NCBI GenBank assembly: GCA_021234155.1
Contig: JAJEKV010000426.1
Coordinates: 64,001-128,000, forward strand
Direction: 5' to 3'
Length of the DNA stretch: 64,000 bases
Source of the DNA: Isoetes taiwanensis
Lineage: Eukaryota > Streptophyta > Lycopodiopsida > Isoetales > Isoetaceae
The position numbers were made by a program, and so were the translations under genes. Below, one piece after another: positions 1-13,150 of this stretch (positions are counted from its first letter, which is position 1; each line of letters begins with the position of its first letter). Below the pieces are notes generated by a model. The model searched no databases. It saw nothing but the letters and a program-made list of their open reading frames with translations, and was not told the DNA's origin.

Positions 1-1564
1 TCCCCTACTGCGCCCATCTGATCGACTCAAGCAGTAGCATTTCGCTCATCTTCTCCTCCTGCACAAAGCCCATATGGCGGTTTCAGATCAGGAGCCTTGT
101 TTTGTTTGAACGTTTTACAATGTGGGATAAACAGAACTCAATGTTGATAATATCATTTCTGGAGTAAAAATAAGAGGTTCTTACCAAGCTACAAATATTT
201 GAATATCTTCATCCCAGGGCAAATGCAGGTCCGCATGATATAAGTGCCGAAAATTTGAGGCCCAACCATAACCCAACAGAAATGAAAGCAGGCAGATCCG
301 ATGTGTAAAGCATTCGCAGATCAAAAAACAGATCCGATTTTGTGACTTGCACATTATTTCGATGAGTCCAAGTCTCTTGCCAAATGGTAAAAAGGCATCA
401 GAGCACCTGTAAATTCGTAGCTCCCTTTGTATTTGTCTAAAAACATTTTGAAAAGCAAGCTTACCCAGGCAAAGCATATTTGAAATGGCTCCAAATCCCT
501 AACTAGTTATTGTGAATCGGTGCAGGCTTTTGTGCCATCGATTTGTACCAGATAAATTCATGTATGCACAGTGGATCATCCTCTTGCATGTCACGTTGCT
601 TCAGCCATACCATATGAACAAACATGCCGGTTTCTTCTGTGATATAACCACATACAAAGGGGGAAGGACAGAAATGCAGCATGAATTAGAGAAAAAGGGG
701 CGAAGATGAAGACATGCCCAAAAGGGAAATGGCATTATGGGCATCTTTTAAACAGAGCCGGGTACCATAAAGAGGCATGGATTCGCCATAGCTGACCCAC
801 TTCCGAGGAATTTCTCGAACCGCTGCTCATGCATCCTAGCCCTAGATATTAAACCCTAGAAATGAACCCTAAAAATAATGGGAGGATATTCACAACCAGC
901 ACAAAAAAACCCCACCGCAGGATTTGCCCCTTTTCTAAAATCAATGGCTAACAAAAGGTTGCACTCTAGAAATACTCTTTAGTACACCTGGATGAATACG
1001 GCCACCAAATCATATGAAAACCTTAGAGAAAACAGTATAAAAACATAAAAAAAAACCCCCTGTTATAATGCTACATATTGTGTACTAAAATGGCTTATCT
1101 GGCAATGGCTTTAATATTCCAGGGATTTCAAATGTAACATGCTTCAAAGACAAATATTGTGAGAAAGTTTATGGCCTATGCTAACTGATGTTTCTTTGAT
1201 GTGGATGGGACATGGGGTACCATGCTAGAAAGGCTCATTCTAGTAATGGGAGGATAATACTGCCAAGGGATTGACCGAGGCAGATGTCTGGTCTAGTTTT
1301 AACTAGTTCAGGCCGGGGTTTTTTTTTTTGTGGAGAATGAGATGTTTTTTCCATTAATTAAAGACCAAAAAGTACATTATAAGCAACATAATGTTGCTAT
1401 AAGATATATAATAATAGATACTAAGCATTAATATTAAAGACAAAACAGACTTAATAGTCTTAATGTCTGGAGGCCTTCTGAAAGTCTGTATAATGTAGCA
1501 GTAGCATAAATATTCCGAGATCTCCACTTTTCATGTAGTTGATCTAGCTAAATATGAACCTGTT
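1..1564. other. Intergenic DNA, no supported gene
   Basis: No reading frame here resembles a protein I recognise. The stretch is AT-rich and holds short A and T runs, including a T run near 1320 followed by sequence like the reverse complement of a plant LINE tail. Two AAACCCTA-like boxes lie near 850-870. A minus-strand frame at 181-477 is open for 98 codons but looks like chance. Confidence 0.5.
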
Positions 1565-3178
1565 TTAAGAGTCTTGTTTTATCTGAAAGTCAGAATAGAA
1601 AAAGTTACAATCTTTGGCATCACAAGTTTCTATAGAAAACCATTTGTGCTTGACTAGCAGCAGGTATTACAATATCTGTATTTTTCATAGTACTCTGTGA
1701 TTCAACAGTTCGAGAATACACAATAGTGACAGTTGCATCTAGCTTATTTAAAAGCATTGCCACTGGGAGACCGACAATGTTGCTTCTTTCAACCACTACT
1801 GCATGCTTCCTAGAAATTTTGATCCCACTTCTTTTTAGAAGCTCTATGCATCCCTATAATAATTAACCCAAAACAAGAATAATATAAGATATCCATGATA
1901 ACAAATATATGGCTTCAGAATTTTTTTTTTTTTGAAGAATATAGCAATATATTAAACCACTAGAATGTGATCAAATACAATGATAAGTGTGGTGCTAAGA
2001 AATGAAGTGCCCATCATGATTCACTATATGGCTTCAGAAAATGGGGCGTGTAATTTGTTCTAGCTCATACAGATCGCACTAGAAATCCCTTATAAGAATT
2101 TCATTGATGCTTTCTGCTGACTGTAATGGCAGCCACATGCTTCGGAACTATGATTGCAAAGTGCACATATTAGTAGATAAAAGTATTTGGATTCTCCAAC
2201 ATATCTTTGCCCTAATTAAAGAAACAGAAAATCCAAGTCACTACCTATGATGGCACAACTGGGTGCTTCAAGGTTTGTAGCTATCAATCAATCAACACAC
2301 GTCCTTGATCACAATGGCCCTACTAGTTTGAAAAGATGAACAAGAATATATAAATGTATGGCGTCAGCTAGACAGATTACTTTCAAGTAATTGGTATAAC
2401 TAGTTTAAGACAGTTGGTAACCTTACAAGTTAGTAGAAAATGGGTTGTTCTCTTTACGATTTACTATAGCATGCACAGAATAAGAAGTCGCATATTCTGT
2501 TTATGATAGTAAGGATTAGAAAACTGAAATCCAAGGTTAGATTTGGTTGCAATATGCAACTGCAGGAGGCATATTCCTCTCAGAATAAAGAATGTAAATC
2601 TAAAAGCATGTTACAGATGTCCCATGCCTTTTAGACCAAAAAGCTAAACCTTAGGAATACAAGGAACGGAGAGGGCATGTCTTCGCTTCATACAATTGCC
2701 AATGTTAGGAGGATGGAATCCATCAACGTCCTTTTCAATGCTTATTGCATTCAGTATTTTTTCCTCATTGATATGTTTGGCAAGTGGTAACTGGACAAGA
2801 GTCCCTGCAATCACATTCCAAATAAAAGATTGAAGATTTAGTACATCCAAATAATCCCAATGTGGTGAAACGGTCGTGAAGTGATGCATTATTCTAGGAA
2901 GCTCCTATTTTCATGAACTGTAGAGGCAACAACTTTTAGCGTACATTTACATATGCAAATTAAGCAGGGATCAATAATCATCATAAAAAACTGGTAAACA
3001 TGCTGTGGTATTCTTTTAGAAAAAGGACAGTTAAGCAATAAATACTTACCATTTACTTCCACCAGATCAGCATTAAGATCTAAAACCTTATCAAGAAGCT
3101 CACTTTGAGATATGTCCTCTGGCAAATTCATGTCTTTGGATTTTATGCCAATATCAGAACATGCCTTCCTTTTCATCA
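1565..3178 (-). pseudogene. Decayed FolD (methylene-THF dehydrogenase/cyclohydrolase) gene
   Basis: FolD interconverts one-carbon folates, using NAD(P). Four exon-like blocks follow the order of the protein on the minus strand. They are 3178-3050 (MKRKACSDIGI, LPEDISQSELL), 2804-2650 ([25 protein letters not shown]), 1853-1641 (GCIELLKRSGIKI, RSNIVGLPV, DATVTIVYSRT, DIVIPAASQAQM) and a stub at 1582-1568 (IKQD). The first three junctions keep GT-AG sites and phase. Signs of decay are a G-to-E change in the V-V-V-G-R-S cofactor loop (reads VVVERS), degraded sequence before exon 3, a stop right after I-K-Q-D-S, and no N-terminal or C-terminal exons. FolD identity is strong from motifs. Loss of function is inferred. 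Confidence 0.85.
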
Positions 3179-3239
3179 CTATGAGATTTTCAAGAACAGC
3201 ATAGCCAGCATACTCAAATGTCATAGCCAGCATACTTCA

Positions 3240-6200
3240 CATGCCATAGCCAGCATATAGCGGTCAGAACACTATAGCTAGCAATCGATCTTTACCTAAC
3301 AATCACTGCCCTAAGTCTAAAATCTTGATCTTGAACCTATTCCAGGCAACCAATGCAATATACTAGAGCTGCCATCAGCAGCCAGGGTTTCAAAACACTA
3401 GAACACCCAGCAGGATTATTGTCGAAACCAAAGGAGGCAGAAAAAAAAGTTCGCCTCCTCAACAAATAAAATTGCAAGGTCATTCACATAAATTGAAACA
3501 AAAAAAAATAGCAAGGTCATTGAAAATGCTGAAAAACCTACTTAATGTTGCTTTGTTTTTCTTTCACTATTCCAAAATAGGAAGTGTCTTCCGCAATACA
3601 AAAAAAGTTTGATAGTTCTTTTCGTTTTGTTATTCAGGAATAGCAAGTGTATTCCAGAATACGAAAAGGGTTCCATCTTTTGAACATAGTATCCCCTTTT
3701 CACTATTATCTCCACTATTTAAACAAGAGAAGTTTGCTAATTTCTAAGACACATGGAAAATTGAATATTTATTTGCCCTTTCAGATCGAAGAACTCTAAT
3801 CATTATTTTTTGTGCTCGATCCTTCTCTCATCACTCCTCACACTTTTGCACATAACTGAGTATTTTAAAAATACTGTAAATGTTGCATGTGAATATCGAG
3901 ATTTTAACAGGCCTTCAATTAAAAAAAAAAACTAGCAGAATGGCAGGCTTGGGGCAAAGATTAGATGTTACGAAATTGGAATGCCCAAATTCTGGCTGGA
4001 GGAATACCTTGAGGATTGCGTTGTGATACAATGGTTGAGCATCCATAATAGAATAGAATAGAATTGATTTGATTTTTATCGCTTGCAGAGACCTATTGGC
4101 CTATAGGACCCAAACAAGGAATACAACAAGCATATTATGGCTAGGATTAAAAAACCCCGAGAATAGCAACCATAATAGTTATCCTTCCATTGGTTTCCAC
4201 AAACTTAAAATGTATTTCTAAGTCGATGATCTAAAGTGAGAGACCAATACCAATACAAGGATATTACATTTAGACTTAAAAGGTCAATAGGAATATACAA
4301 GCATATAAATCCAAGCTCGATGCATCTCCTTGGTGGCCTAGATCGACGACACATTTTGTCATTGACTTGATCAACATTCTTTTCTATTTCTATTGCATTC
4401 CATGCCTTTGCTTCATGGTGTCTACTTTGCATCATATAAGTAGTATCAACCATTCCTTTAAAAATAGTAATTTGGATCAAGATCACCTTTGCAACACGAT
4501 GACTTGTCCCAAAAAGTCTAAGATACACAATTTGAGAATAAAAAATGATGATTAATTGTACAATGAATGCACATGGGCCTTCATAATATTATAGATGTAT
4601 GCAAGCCTAGTGGCTTAACAACAAAGAAATGCAACCGATGATCCAAATGCTAGAAAAATGCGAGAACCAATGCAATACTGGCTGCAAAGGGATCGTCCTT
4701 TTTAAATTGCTAATCATCAGGTGGTGGTGTTGCTGTGTTGAAATATCAGACATACATAAGAAATCATGTCTACGGTATTCAAACCAGGAAGAATTTCATG
4801 CACCATGGGAGGTCCTGTCATTGGTAAAAGTATTTTATCAAATGCTCAAGATGCAAAGATAGACAAGATTAAGTAGAATACAACATTCAAAACAAGGCTT
4901 TATTTCTTATTGGCATGTCGTTATGTCCCATAGCCAATCATTGAAGATCTTAAATATGCACAATACTTAACTAAAATTGACATGTTTCAACCTAAACAAA
5001 GAATAGCAAGTGATCTTAATTTGTATTATCACAACGTAGCATGTTAACATATTCAAAAATATATCTTATTCATCATTATCAATTGAAGAAAGGACCATTC
5101 TTAAGAATTTCACCGGGGCTTAGAATACAAGTTTTCCAACCCATAAACATTACGCAAATGAACCATGTTTGCAATTTTTAATATCAACAAAAGTTGGAAG
5201 GAGCTAGAATTGCCTAAATCATCGTGTTAAAAAACTACAATGCAATGAGAATAATAAAGTATGCCACTGCATATTCTTAATGCATATTCTTAATAAGTCC
5301 AGTCCTGCAGCATATTCCTTATGGCAGCATTTACATGAACAACGAACCAGTTGAACAAACATGTGCCTTATTTGATCTCCACGCAATGAAAAACATGCTC
5401 AGACACCTAAGGAGCAAGAACCAGGCACAGGCTCTGAATGCATAGAACTTGTCTAGTATGACATATAACAGACCACGGTAAATCTTTACTAATCAATGTC
5501 ACAGGCGAGATTCTCCTGCTCTATTGGCTCAAGAAAAAGCAAGAGAAATTCAGTGATGTACCTACTCAAATAATGTATGTCTTGAATGTTTAGATATGCT
5601 TGCAACACCTCCTGATTGATAAGCAGCGAAGGAAACAACATGTCCAAAGCACATGCAGCAAACATCACAGATGATCAGATTGTCCACTACATGAACAATC
5701 AAGCCCAAACTTTACAGACATCCCCATGGAAAGCCTCTATGCAGCAAATTAAAAGTACAAATGGACCTTTTACAAATAAGACAATTTGAATGTCACTGTT
5801 GCACTATAGCCCATATCAAAATAGACTATATCAGATGACTCTATCAGGCTTCTGCTAGGCAGCAAACTTCATGTATTCTCTAAGTTCTTGACCTAGAAAG
5901 GTATTGCCAGTACACTTTAAAATGAAATGCAAAGTCCCTCCTCACGAGTTCACAACCAATGATGTTGCATGACGAGATGCAAATGATGTAAGAACTTGCA
6001 TTTGTGACCAATGATATAAGTCAACAAGGAGAAGATAAGGATGTGAATAGCTCCTCCTTCTCTAGAATGGTCTTCCATGTTACAGCATCACCGGCTATAG
6101 TAGGTCTAATACTTGGGCATAATGTATTAAAGATGCGATAGTCATCGCCTTTCCCCAAATGCAATGTGGTCTTTGTTCCCGAACGTCAGTCTGCTACCTG

Positions 6201-6640
6201 AATGCTTTCTAGAGGACCTGCAAAAAACATCAAAGATATGAGAAATATAACAAGATGGAACTTTTCTAGAATAAGCAAGAAGCTAATGTTGCTTAAAGAT
6301 TGGATCCTGCAACTCACCCAAGATTAATATCAGCTTTAAGAACATTAATAAAACGATAATGACATATATACTTGACTGAGAAAAAGCAAACTATGATCAA
6401 GAAGGCTGAAGTCACTTGTATTCTTCTGCGTGGAATTAAATCTGCGAGGCACAATTTCCTAACTGTTAAACCAAACAGAACATTTACATCAAGGCAAAGT
6501 GCCTAGTTCTAGAAGTTGTGCAAAAATGCTTTAGAACATCTCATGCCTATGTATGTTATAGAGTTAAGCAAGCAAGAAGTCAGAACGATAAATTCCACAG
6601 GATGCATGTACAATAAAAACAGAGAACCAGTATGAAATTT
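3240..6640. other. Repeat-rich intergenic DNA, no supported gene
   Basis: No gene is visible. Near 4046-4064 there is a short (AATAG)n tract next to a GGTC-CTATAGG-CCAATAGG-like block. Read on the minus strand, it resembles the tailed retroposon ends seen at 23.8, 25.5 and 26.45 kb. A minus-strand frame around 4205-4528 faintly echoes FolD (NAIEIEKNVD), but the rest does not fit and it is not called. Confidence 0.45.
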
Positions 6641-6644
6641 ATTA

Positions 6645-6990
6645 CCTATCCTCCAGACGTTGTGGATGTGGAAAGTGACCTTGTTGGGAACTAAACCTTG
6701 TAACTACATTTGCTTAAATAGATACAAAGCTTCTTTGTCAGGGATATATACAAATCATTGCACAAAAGTAACTGCACTTTTCTCTGGCACTCCATCAAGC
6801 AGCTTGTTTGCACCTTCTTGGCTTCCAACTTGAGCATAAACAGACAACATGATATTCCAGGTATAAGGATTACGCCAATGCATCTTTTTGACACACCTCT
6901 GCTACATCTGCCAGAGCTCACAAGAAAGTTTCTTGATCCATGCCATTGTGGATGGTCTGGACATGTACTCATTTTCTCTTTGGCAAGTTC
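6645..6990 (-). pseudogene. PPR protein fragment
   Basis: On the minus strand one frame reads MHWRNPYTWNIMLSVYAQ, then EGANKLLDGVPEKSAVT, a stop, ALYLFKQM, a stop, and LQGLVPNKVTF. This is the usual PLS-type PPR order: W-N-x-M-L-x-x-Y-A, then L-F-x-x-M, then G-x-x-P-N-x-V-T-F. Two in-frame stops and a degraded upstream repeat mark it as a relic. It covers about two repeats only. It is too short to assign to either of the two PPR genes further along. Confidence 0.7.
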
Positions 6991-7185
6991 CTGATCTCCA
7001 CGTACTGTATAAGCAAAGATTCATAGGTCATGAAATTCTAACCTGGTAGTTTCTAAAGCAAGAATTAAATAAGGCATCTTGTGTGCTCCTCCGAGATATA
7101 CAGCATGGGACATAATTCCACAAAAAGGCATTGTTAGAGAAGGAAGGGTAGCTATGGTTCAGAGACTACAACGGTGAAGAAGCTA

Positions 7186-7190
7186 CTTGC
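7186..7190. repeat. Target-site duplication CTTGC, left copy
   Basis: Five bases, CTTGC, lie immediately outside the left LTR. The identical five bases follow the right LTR at 20485-20489. A 5-bp duplication is standard for Ty3/gypsy integrases and fixes both ends of the element. Confidence 0.9.
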
Positions 7191-8845
7191 TGTGATGCTC
7201 CCTGAACATATACGACCCCCGGCCGTATACATACGGGGACTCTCCCCTCCCATGGCGACCAGATCGCCACGAGCAGGGCCCTCCGTCTATCCCGGGCCAT
7301 CTATGGAAAGATGCCCGAGTGAAGGACACGGAGGTGTCATTCGGCCCACGCCTTCAGTGGGACATCCTACGTCGCGGAAGCGTGAATACATGTTAGCACA
7401 CAGCATAAATCATATATAAATAGCCACCACGAAGGGTGGTGCATCCATCCAAATACCAACGGCAAAGAATATGCATCTAACTAAGAAAACACCCCAAACC
7501 CCAGGTCCTACCCCGGTTCCGACTCCTATGAGGATCGACTGACGGCTCGGCCTCAAGATATCAGCAGACAGAGGTATAACCTGGCGTTGGCTGGCATAGA
7601 ACATCGGCTAGGGTTGTCCACTCCATCCGCCCCTCCTGTGCACACTTTGCAGATGGGTCAATCCCGCTATGGCCGCTATAGCCAGGGGAGATTAGCTCGG
7701 TATCACCCTGCAGAGCCTACTCCAGGGTTCATGAGGCCTCGGTCCGATGAGGCAGGTCAGGGAAGCGTCCCCTTCCAGAATCGCAGTGGTTCCATGGGTG
7801 AGCCAGAGAATACGTGCCGCATCGGCTGACCCCCGCATTCGTGCGGACTTACTCACCTAAATCTACTCAAAGTGCGGGATGCCCCATGCGGGTCACACCT
7901 ACGTACCCGGGGAGTGTCGGGACCCATACCCGCCCGGATCGCCTAGCTCTTTGGCGGCTATTATGCCTAGCCCTTTGTAGGAGTCTCGGGGAGCCTTTTA
8001 TGTTCGTGCAAGACCCCACCCCCACTTCACCACTTGTGTTCCTTGTGCGGTGCTAAGCCGGTCCATAGCATCTATGACCCGGTGGGCTCGTCGTGCAGGC
8101 TGCACCTAATGGGATACTACAGGGCGCTATCTAGGAGCACACTACAATAAATGGGCTCAGAGGTCTCTACCTCCGTAATCCCCCATTTCGAGAGTAATTC
8201 TAGGCAAAGAACTAACAATCAATCCTTTCAAAGCACAAACCAGAAACAGAACATAAAGAGAACTTACCTTTGCAATCAAGGGTTAGTTCCTAAGAATAGA
8301 AACACGAGAGAAGCGGAAGAAACAACACTACAAGTGCCCAGCGGGCTACTCTAGGATTCACAAACTATACTAGTCACCCAATGAACCCCTATTTGGACCC
8401 GTTTATCGTTGAATTGGCGTCCATCTTCACGGTCTTGATGCTCAGTTTCAGCTACACAGGTAAAGGTACTTGGTATGGTGGCGCTCAGCTGTTTGGTATG
8501 GTGGCGCTCAGCTCCTGCTCCTTCTTTGGACGAATTGAGGGAGTCAATTAGGGATAGGGATCAGGTTGACAGCCCAATTTGGAAGTTCCCATGCTGGTCA
8601 ATCGATTTAGGCCAGGTGGCGCCTTCCCCAATCATTAATTAGCCTAATTAATCCATTTGAACCTTAATTCCCTAAGTTATAGGTTATTATCTTTAATGAT
8701 TAAATTAATTTAATCCCTTTTAGGTCAACCCCCTAGGTTACGATACCCCATGGTGGTGTACCTTTAATGTGTGACGTGTCGGTATATTTATACGTATACC
8801 GTATAAATATGTTACGTATAGCGTATAAATACGTGGAACGTCACA
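7191..8845 (-). repeat. 3' LTR (left copy in the window)
   Basis: About 1655 bp long, this is a direct repeat of 18812-20484. Long blocks are almost identical, including the outer 390 bp at the right side and the block around 7260-7640. Substitutions and indels cluster in the middle (about 7660-8060) and near 8330-8440. Small frames inside, such as a 64-codon minus-strand one at 7410-7604, occur in both LTRs and are not supported as genes. Confidence 0.95.
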
Positions 8846-8862
8846 TTCTCACCTCCTTAAAA
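8846..8862 (-). other. Polypurine tract of the retrotransposon
   Basis: On the minus strand the bases directly before the 3' LTR read AAGGAGGTGAGAA, then TGTGACG at the LTR start. A purine run abutting the LTR is the expected primer for plus-strand synthesis. It has one T interruption. Confidence 0.7.
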
Positions 8863-9378
8863 ACAATGTTGTCCTCAGCATTGGGGTTAGTTAAACTGAA
8901 ATAGAAAGTAATAGATTGAAGTTAAAAGCATTAGATTAATACGTTGAAATTATAGCATTTCGGACAGTAATACATTGAAGTTGAAAGTATCAAAGTGCAA
9001 GCACCAAAGTGCATTTTACAAACTTATCAGCAGAGAAAGTTCAGGGACCGAAGTCCGATTTAAAAAAACATCATAGACGACGAAAGTCACACATGTAAAC
9101 AAAACGAATCCGAAAAGGTTGGGTCATCAGCAACCCTCTATACATGGCAGGTCACGAACTGCTCACTGGCCTGCACATGTCAATATACAAGTATATCAAT
9201 AATATAATTAGATTGTGGTTAAAGGGACCACCCCCTCTAAATAAAAGAAAATCTAGCTACAAGGGAAGCTATCATGTCTATGGCTTGCAATTCATTGCGG
9301 CATAAGGAATGGTCCAGTTCCCCGTATAGCCGAGATGAACGCAGTGTATCAACTAGATGCTTTCCAAGCAATGCGCGG
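8863..9378 (-). other. Non-coding 3' part of the retrotransposon
   Basis: Sequence between the end of the chromodomain frame and the polypurine tract. No protein similarity is visible on either strand. It contains the usual A-rich untranslated DNA seen before a 3' LTR. Confidence 0.6.
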
Positions 9379-9958
9379 TCATGTCATACACCACATCCTA
9401 GAGAACACAAGGGTGATCTCATCATCGGTTATTATTATAAGATACGATGCATCTACCCCTCTAGAGCATGATTCTCGGCAAATCAAGCCTTCAAGCTTAC
9501 CGCCGGGAGCGGGGTTGATAGCATCGTTGATGGTGCGGCCCTGAGATTCCCGCATGAAGTCCGGATAGTGCTTCTCAAGGTCTATCTTCATCACCCAGGT
9601 AGCATCCTCAACTGGTAAGTGCTTCCACTTAACCAAGTATTGCAACATTTGAGTCCTTCTGGTTTGTTTGTAAGCTCGATCAAGAAGAGCTTCAGGCACT
9701 ATCTCGAGGTGCTCCTCTATCATTTCTAGGAGGGTTGGGGTATCCAAAACCTCCTCTGGATCAGGGGTGTATTGTTTCAGAAGACTCACGTGAAAGACCA
9801 AGCGGGGCGGCAAGTCCAAGCGATATGCCTGTTCTCCAACACGTTCAGTAATCTTGAACGGCCCAGCCCATCTGGGTGCCAACTTTTTGCAGTTACCAAT
9901 TTTAAGCTTGGCTTGTTTTACTTTGATCTTAAGCCAAACTGATTCGCCCACCTGGAAG
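9379..9958 (-). pseudogene. Integrase C-terminus and chromodomain
   Basis: This frame starts after a frameshift near 9955-9960. It carries the integrase C-terminal fold (VWLKIK, PRWAGPFKI, YRLDLPP, FHVSLLKQY) and then a chromodomain core (YLVKWKHLPVEDATWV) about 60 residues later. In chromoviruses this domain directs insertion to chromatin with particular histone marks. The junction with the upstream integrase frame at 9918-10151 needs a one-base shift at a C run, so the protein is broken here. Confidence 0.88.
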
Positions 9959-10849
9959 ACTCTGGGGTTCTGTGTTTATCCGCTAGACTTTTCTGACGAC
10001 TGCGTGCCGCTAATAAGTAACCACGAACTTCTTCAACCAAGGCCTGCATTTCTAAAAGGAGTTGTTGAGAAACCTCCACTTTAGAAACAGGGTTATGCCA
10101 TGTGTCTGGAGTAAGACATTGATAGCCATAATTTATCATGAAGGGAGACATCCTGGAAGACTCCTACTTCATACTGTTATAGGCAAACTCTACCAAATAA
10201 ATATAGTCAGCCCATTGTGATTGCTTACTCCATACATAGCTTCGTAGCATATCTTCGATAATGCGATTGGTACGTTCTGTCTGACCATCTGTCTGAGGAT
10301 GGTAAGCTGTACTCATAGCAAGCTTGGTTTGGATGGTGGCGAAGAAGTCTTTCCAGAATGCACTTACAAATTTAGGATCTCTGTCAGATACAATCACTCT
10401 TGGCATTCCGTGCAACCTGAAAATCTCCTTTGCAAATAGCAAGGCGGTGTCCGTGGTACGACATGGCAAGAAATGAGCCATCTTTGACAATTTGTCGACC
10501 ACTACCATTAATGCATCATATCCACGGAGAGTACGTGGAAGGCCCACAATGAAGTCCATATGGTTATCACTTCCCACTTGGCGTTGGGCACATCCAAAGG
10601 TTGCAACTCTCCTGGAACTCTTAATTGCTCAGCCTTGGTTTGTTGACACACCTGACACTGCTTGATGTATCTAGCAATATCCTTCTTCATCGAAGGCCAA
10701 AAATAGCTGGAGCGGATCTTAAAATAAGTCTTCATAAAACCCGCATGTCCAGCTATAGGGCTGTTATGTGTGTCATGGAGAATTAGCTTGCGCACCCCTG
10801 AAGTGTCAGGGACACACAACTTATCCTTGTAATATAACAAGTTGCCCTT
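9959..10849 (-). pseudogene. Integrase zinc-binding domain and catalytic core
   Basis: Three disrupted pieces follow one another in sense order. The first (about 10840-10570) holds the H-H-C-C zinc domain (HNSPIAGHAGFMKT, CQVCQQTK). The second (about 10565-10164) is the catalytic core, with D in MDFIVGLP, D in VSDRDPKF and E in TERTNRIIED, i.e. the DDE triad. The third (10151-9960) is MSPFMINYG and the linker. Lesions are a 2-base insertion near 10565, an in-frame TAG at 10164-10166 and a frameshift near 9957. The integrase is therefore inactive as sequenced. Confidence 0.9.
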
Positions 10850-12399
10850 TTTTTATACGAACGAAAAGCTTCACGTTCTTTGTCTGTGCGTGCTTCTTTA
10901 CTCAAACTACCCCAAACATCACAGAATTCGGGATCTGTGGCCAGGGTCTGCTCTATTTGTTTCCCAAACTCACTGGTGAGTGTGGAAATTGCGTTACAAT
11001 GGGTTCGGGTTATCAAAGGAAGGCGTGACAATGCATCCGCAACCACATTGTGCTTCCCTGGCTTATACATAATCTCGAAGTCGTATTCCTCCAGGAATTC
11101 CATCCATCTTCTCTGACGGAGATTGAGATTTGGCTGGGTGGGTAGATAGCGGAGACTCGGATGATCCGTATCCAACTGAAATCTTCTACCGAGAAGGTAG
11201 TGTCTCCAAATACGGAGAGCGCGGACAATTGCCAACAACTCCTGATCATATGTAGGGTATCGTTGTTCCGTGTCATTCATCTTCTTTGAATCATAGGCAA
11301 TAACTCTCCCCTCCTGCATTAGCACTCCATCGGTAGCAATTTTACTAGCATCCGTTGCGACTAGCTTATCCTTTTCAGGATCGGGCAAAGTGAGGACTGG
11401 TGCAGATGTTAAAGCATCCTTGAGCTTCTGAAAGCCTACCTGGACTTTTGCCTTCCAATGTTCCACCCAATCCTTCACCCTCTCATGCTTTGTGAGATCA
11501 GTAAGAGGTGCGGCAATTGTTGCAAAATCCTTAACAAATTTCCGATAATACCCTGCGAGTCCCAAGAAACTTCGAACTTCTGAAACATTACTTGGAATAG
11601 GCCAATCCCGTATGGCTTCTATCTTTGCTGGATCGGTAGCAATCCCCTCTGCTGAAATGATATGCCCCAAATAATCCATCTTGGGAGTGGCAAACTTGCA
11701 TTTAGAGAACTTGGCGAAGAGCTGATGGCGCCTTAGCTTTTGTAGGGCCAATCGAAGATGTTGCTCATGCTGCTGCAAGGTTTTACTATAGATGAGAATG
11801 TCGTCAAAGAAAATAACAACAAAATCATCTAAGTATTGGCGGAAGACGTCATTCATCAACCGCATAAACGTTGCAGGAGCATTAGTTAATCCAAAAGGCA
11901 TAACGGTGAACTCATAATGCCCATATCTGGTGCGAAAAGCAGATTTATGAATGTCCTCCTCCTTTATCCTTATTTGATGGTATCCGGAGCGTAAATCAAT
12001 TTTTGAGAAATATTTGGCCCCTTGTAGCTGGTCCATGAGATCATCTGCCCTAGGCAAAGCATAGCGATTCTTGATGGTATGCTTATTGAGCTGCCTATAA
12101 TCAATACACATCCTCAAAGAGCCATCCTTTTTCTTCACAAAAAGGATAGGGGCGCCAAAAGGCGAAACACTAGGCCGAATAAAACCTAGGTTTAGTAACT
12201 CCTGAAGTTGTTTCTTAAGCTCTGCCAACTCTGGAGGACTCATTCGGTACGGGGCCTTGCTGGTAGGCTTAGTACCTGGTTCTAGAGCTATCTCACATTC
12301 TACCCCTCTGAAAGGAGGAAGCTTGTGGATCTCATCTGGAAAAAGATCGCTAAATTCTCGAAGAAGGTTGGCAATGTCTTGTGGCAAGGTATCGATTAC
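10850..12399 (-). pseudogene. Reverse transcriptase and RNase H region
   Basis: A long open frame follows the TAG at 12400-12402. RT motifs appear in order: [66 protein letters not shown] and the active site [11 protein letters not shown]. This has F-F-D-D where many relatives have Y/F-x-D-D. RNase H follows ([37 protein letters not shown]). The frame breaks near 10848-10856 at a run of seven T (A in sense), where it should continue into the integrase. RT itself looks intact. Confidence 0.92.
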
Positions 12400-13150
12400 C
12401 TACTTCTGCTTAGCGTCAGACTCAATGGAGGCAAGTGTAATGAGGCAAAGAAGCTTATCCCGGCGTATAGCTTTTTCTAACTGCCTGATTGACATAGACT
12501 GCATAATAGGGTTGAATGGATCACCTTTTATCGTCACGCGTGCTCCATTAGCGGCGTTGAAGGTAACCTCCCGTTTCTCGCAGTCTATATTGGCCTTCGC
12601 AGATGCCAAAAACTCCATACCAACAATAAGATCATATTTGCCAATGTCCATTAACTCGGCACCCAAGGCAACTGGTGCACATGGCAACTGCATCTTAAGG
12701 TTAATGCGGCGGCCATGAGTGTGCCTGATCTTACCACTGGCCAACGTGACTGGCTTAGGTCGGGATCTCAACGTTTCAAGCTGCAATACCTGGACCATTC
12801 TAGGAGAAGCAAAGTTATGCATACTACCCGTATCCATCAAAATTATGAAAGGCTTACTGTCTACTTGGCCTATGGTAGAAATAACAGAAGGCTGACTTTC
12901 AGCGTTGCCAGTTTCAATGGCGGCAAGAATATGAGACGCACCGTGAATGTATTCGGGAGCGTCGTCCTCGACAGGTAGAGTGGACTCCAGATCGTCCCAA
13001 TCGAGGTCGGCCATGGCCAGCTGGGCAGTCTGCGTGACGTAAGGGCAATTCTGCATGTAATGCCCGGGTCGCATACACCTGTAACATGCCTTATCCTTAC
13101 GTAACTGATCTCGGGCCTCTTTGGGAATAGACTGTAAGAGATTCCGAACT
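12400..13150 (-). pseudogene. Gag zinc knuckle and aspartic protease region
   Basis: In sense order the frame has a CCHC knuckle (CYRCMRPGHYMQNCP), then an acidic linker, then the protease with its D-T-G triad in ILMDTGSMHNFAS and the flap-side GMEFLASA segment. It ends at an in-frame TAG (12402-12400), after which the same frame runs straight on into RT. Upstream it is out of frame with gag: a one-base shift at about 13150-13170 separates them. Confidence 0.88.

Noticed and set aside
4205-4528. Possible second FolD fragment (NAIEIEKNVD)
   Set aside because: Only about ten residues resemble FolD, and the flanking residues do not fit; probably chance.
7410-7604. 64-codon minus-strand frame present in both LTRs (also 19031-19225)
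   Set aside because: It is conserved only because the LTRs are duplicates. It has no recognisable domain and is antisense-like to promoter-type sequence.
12257-12978. Plus-strand frames opposite the protease and RT region
   Set aside because: They are mirror frames of the retrotransposon coding strand and carry no motif of their own.
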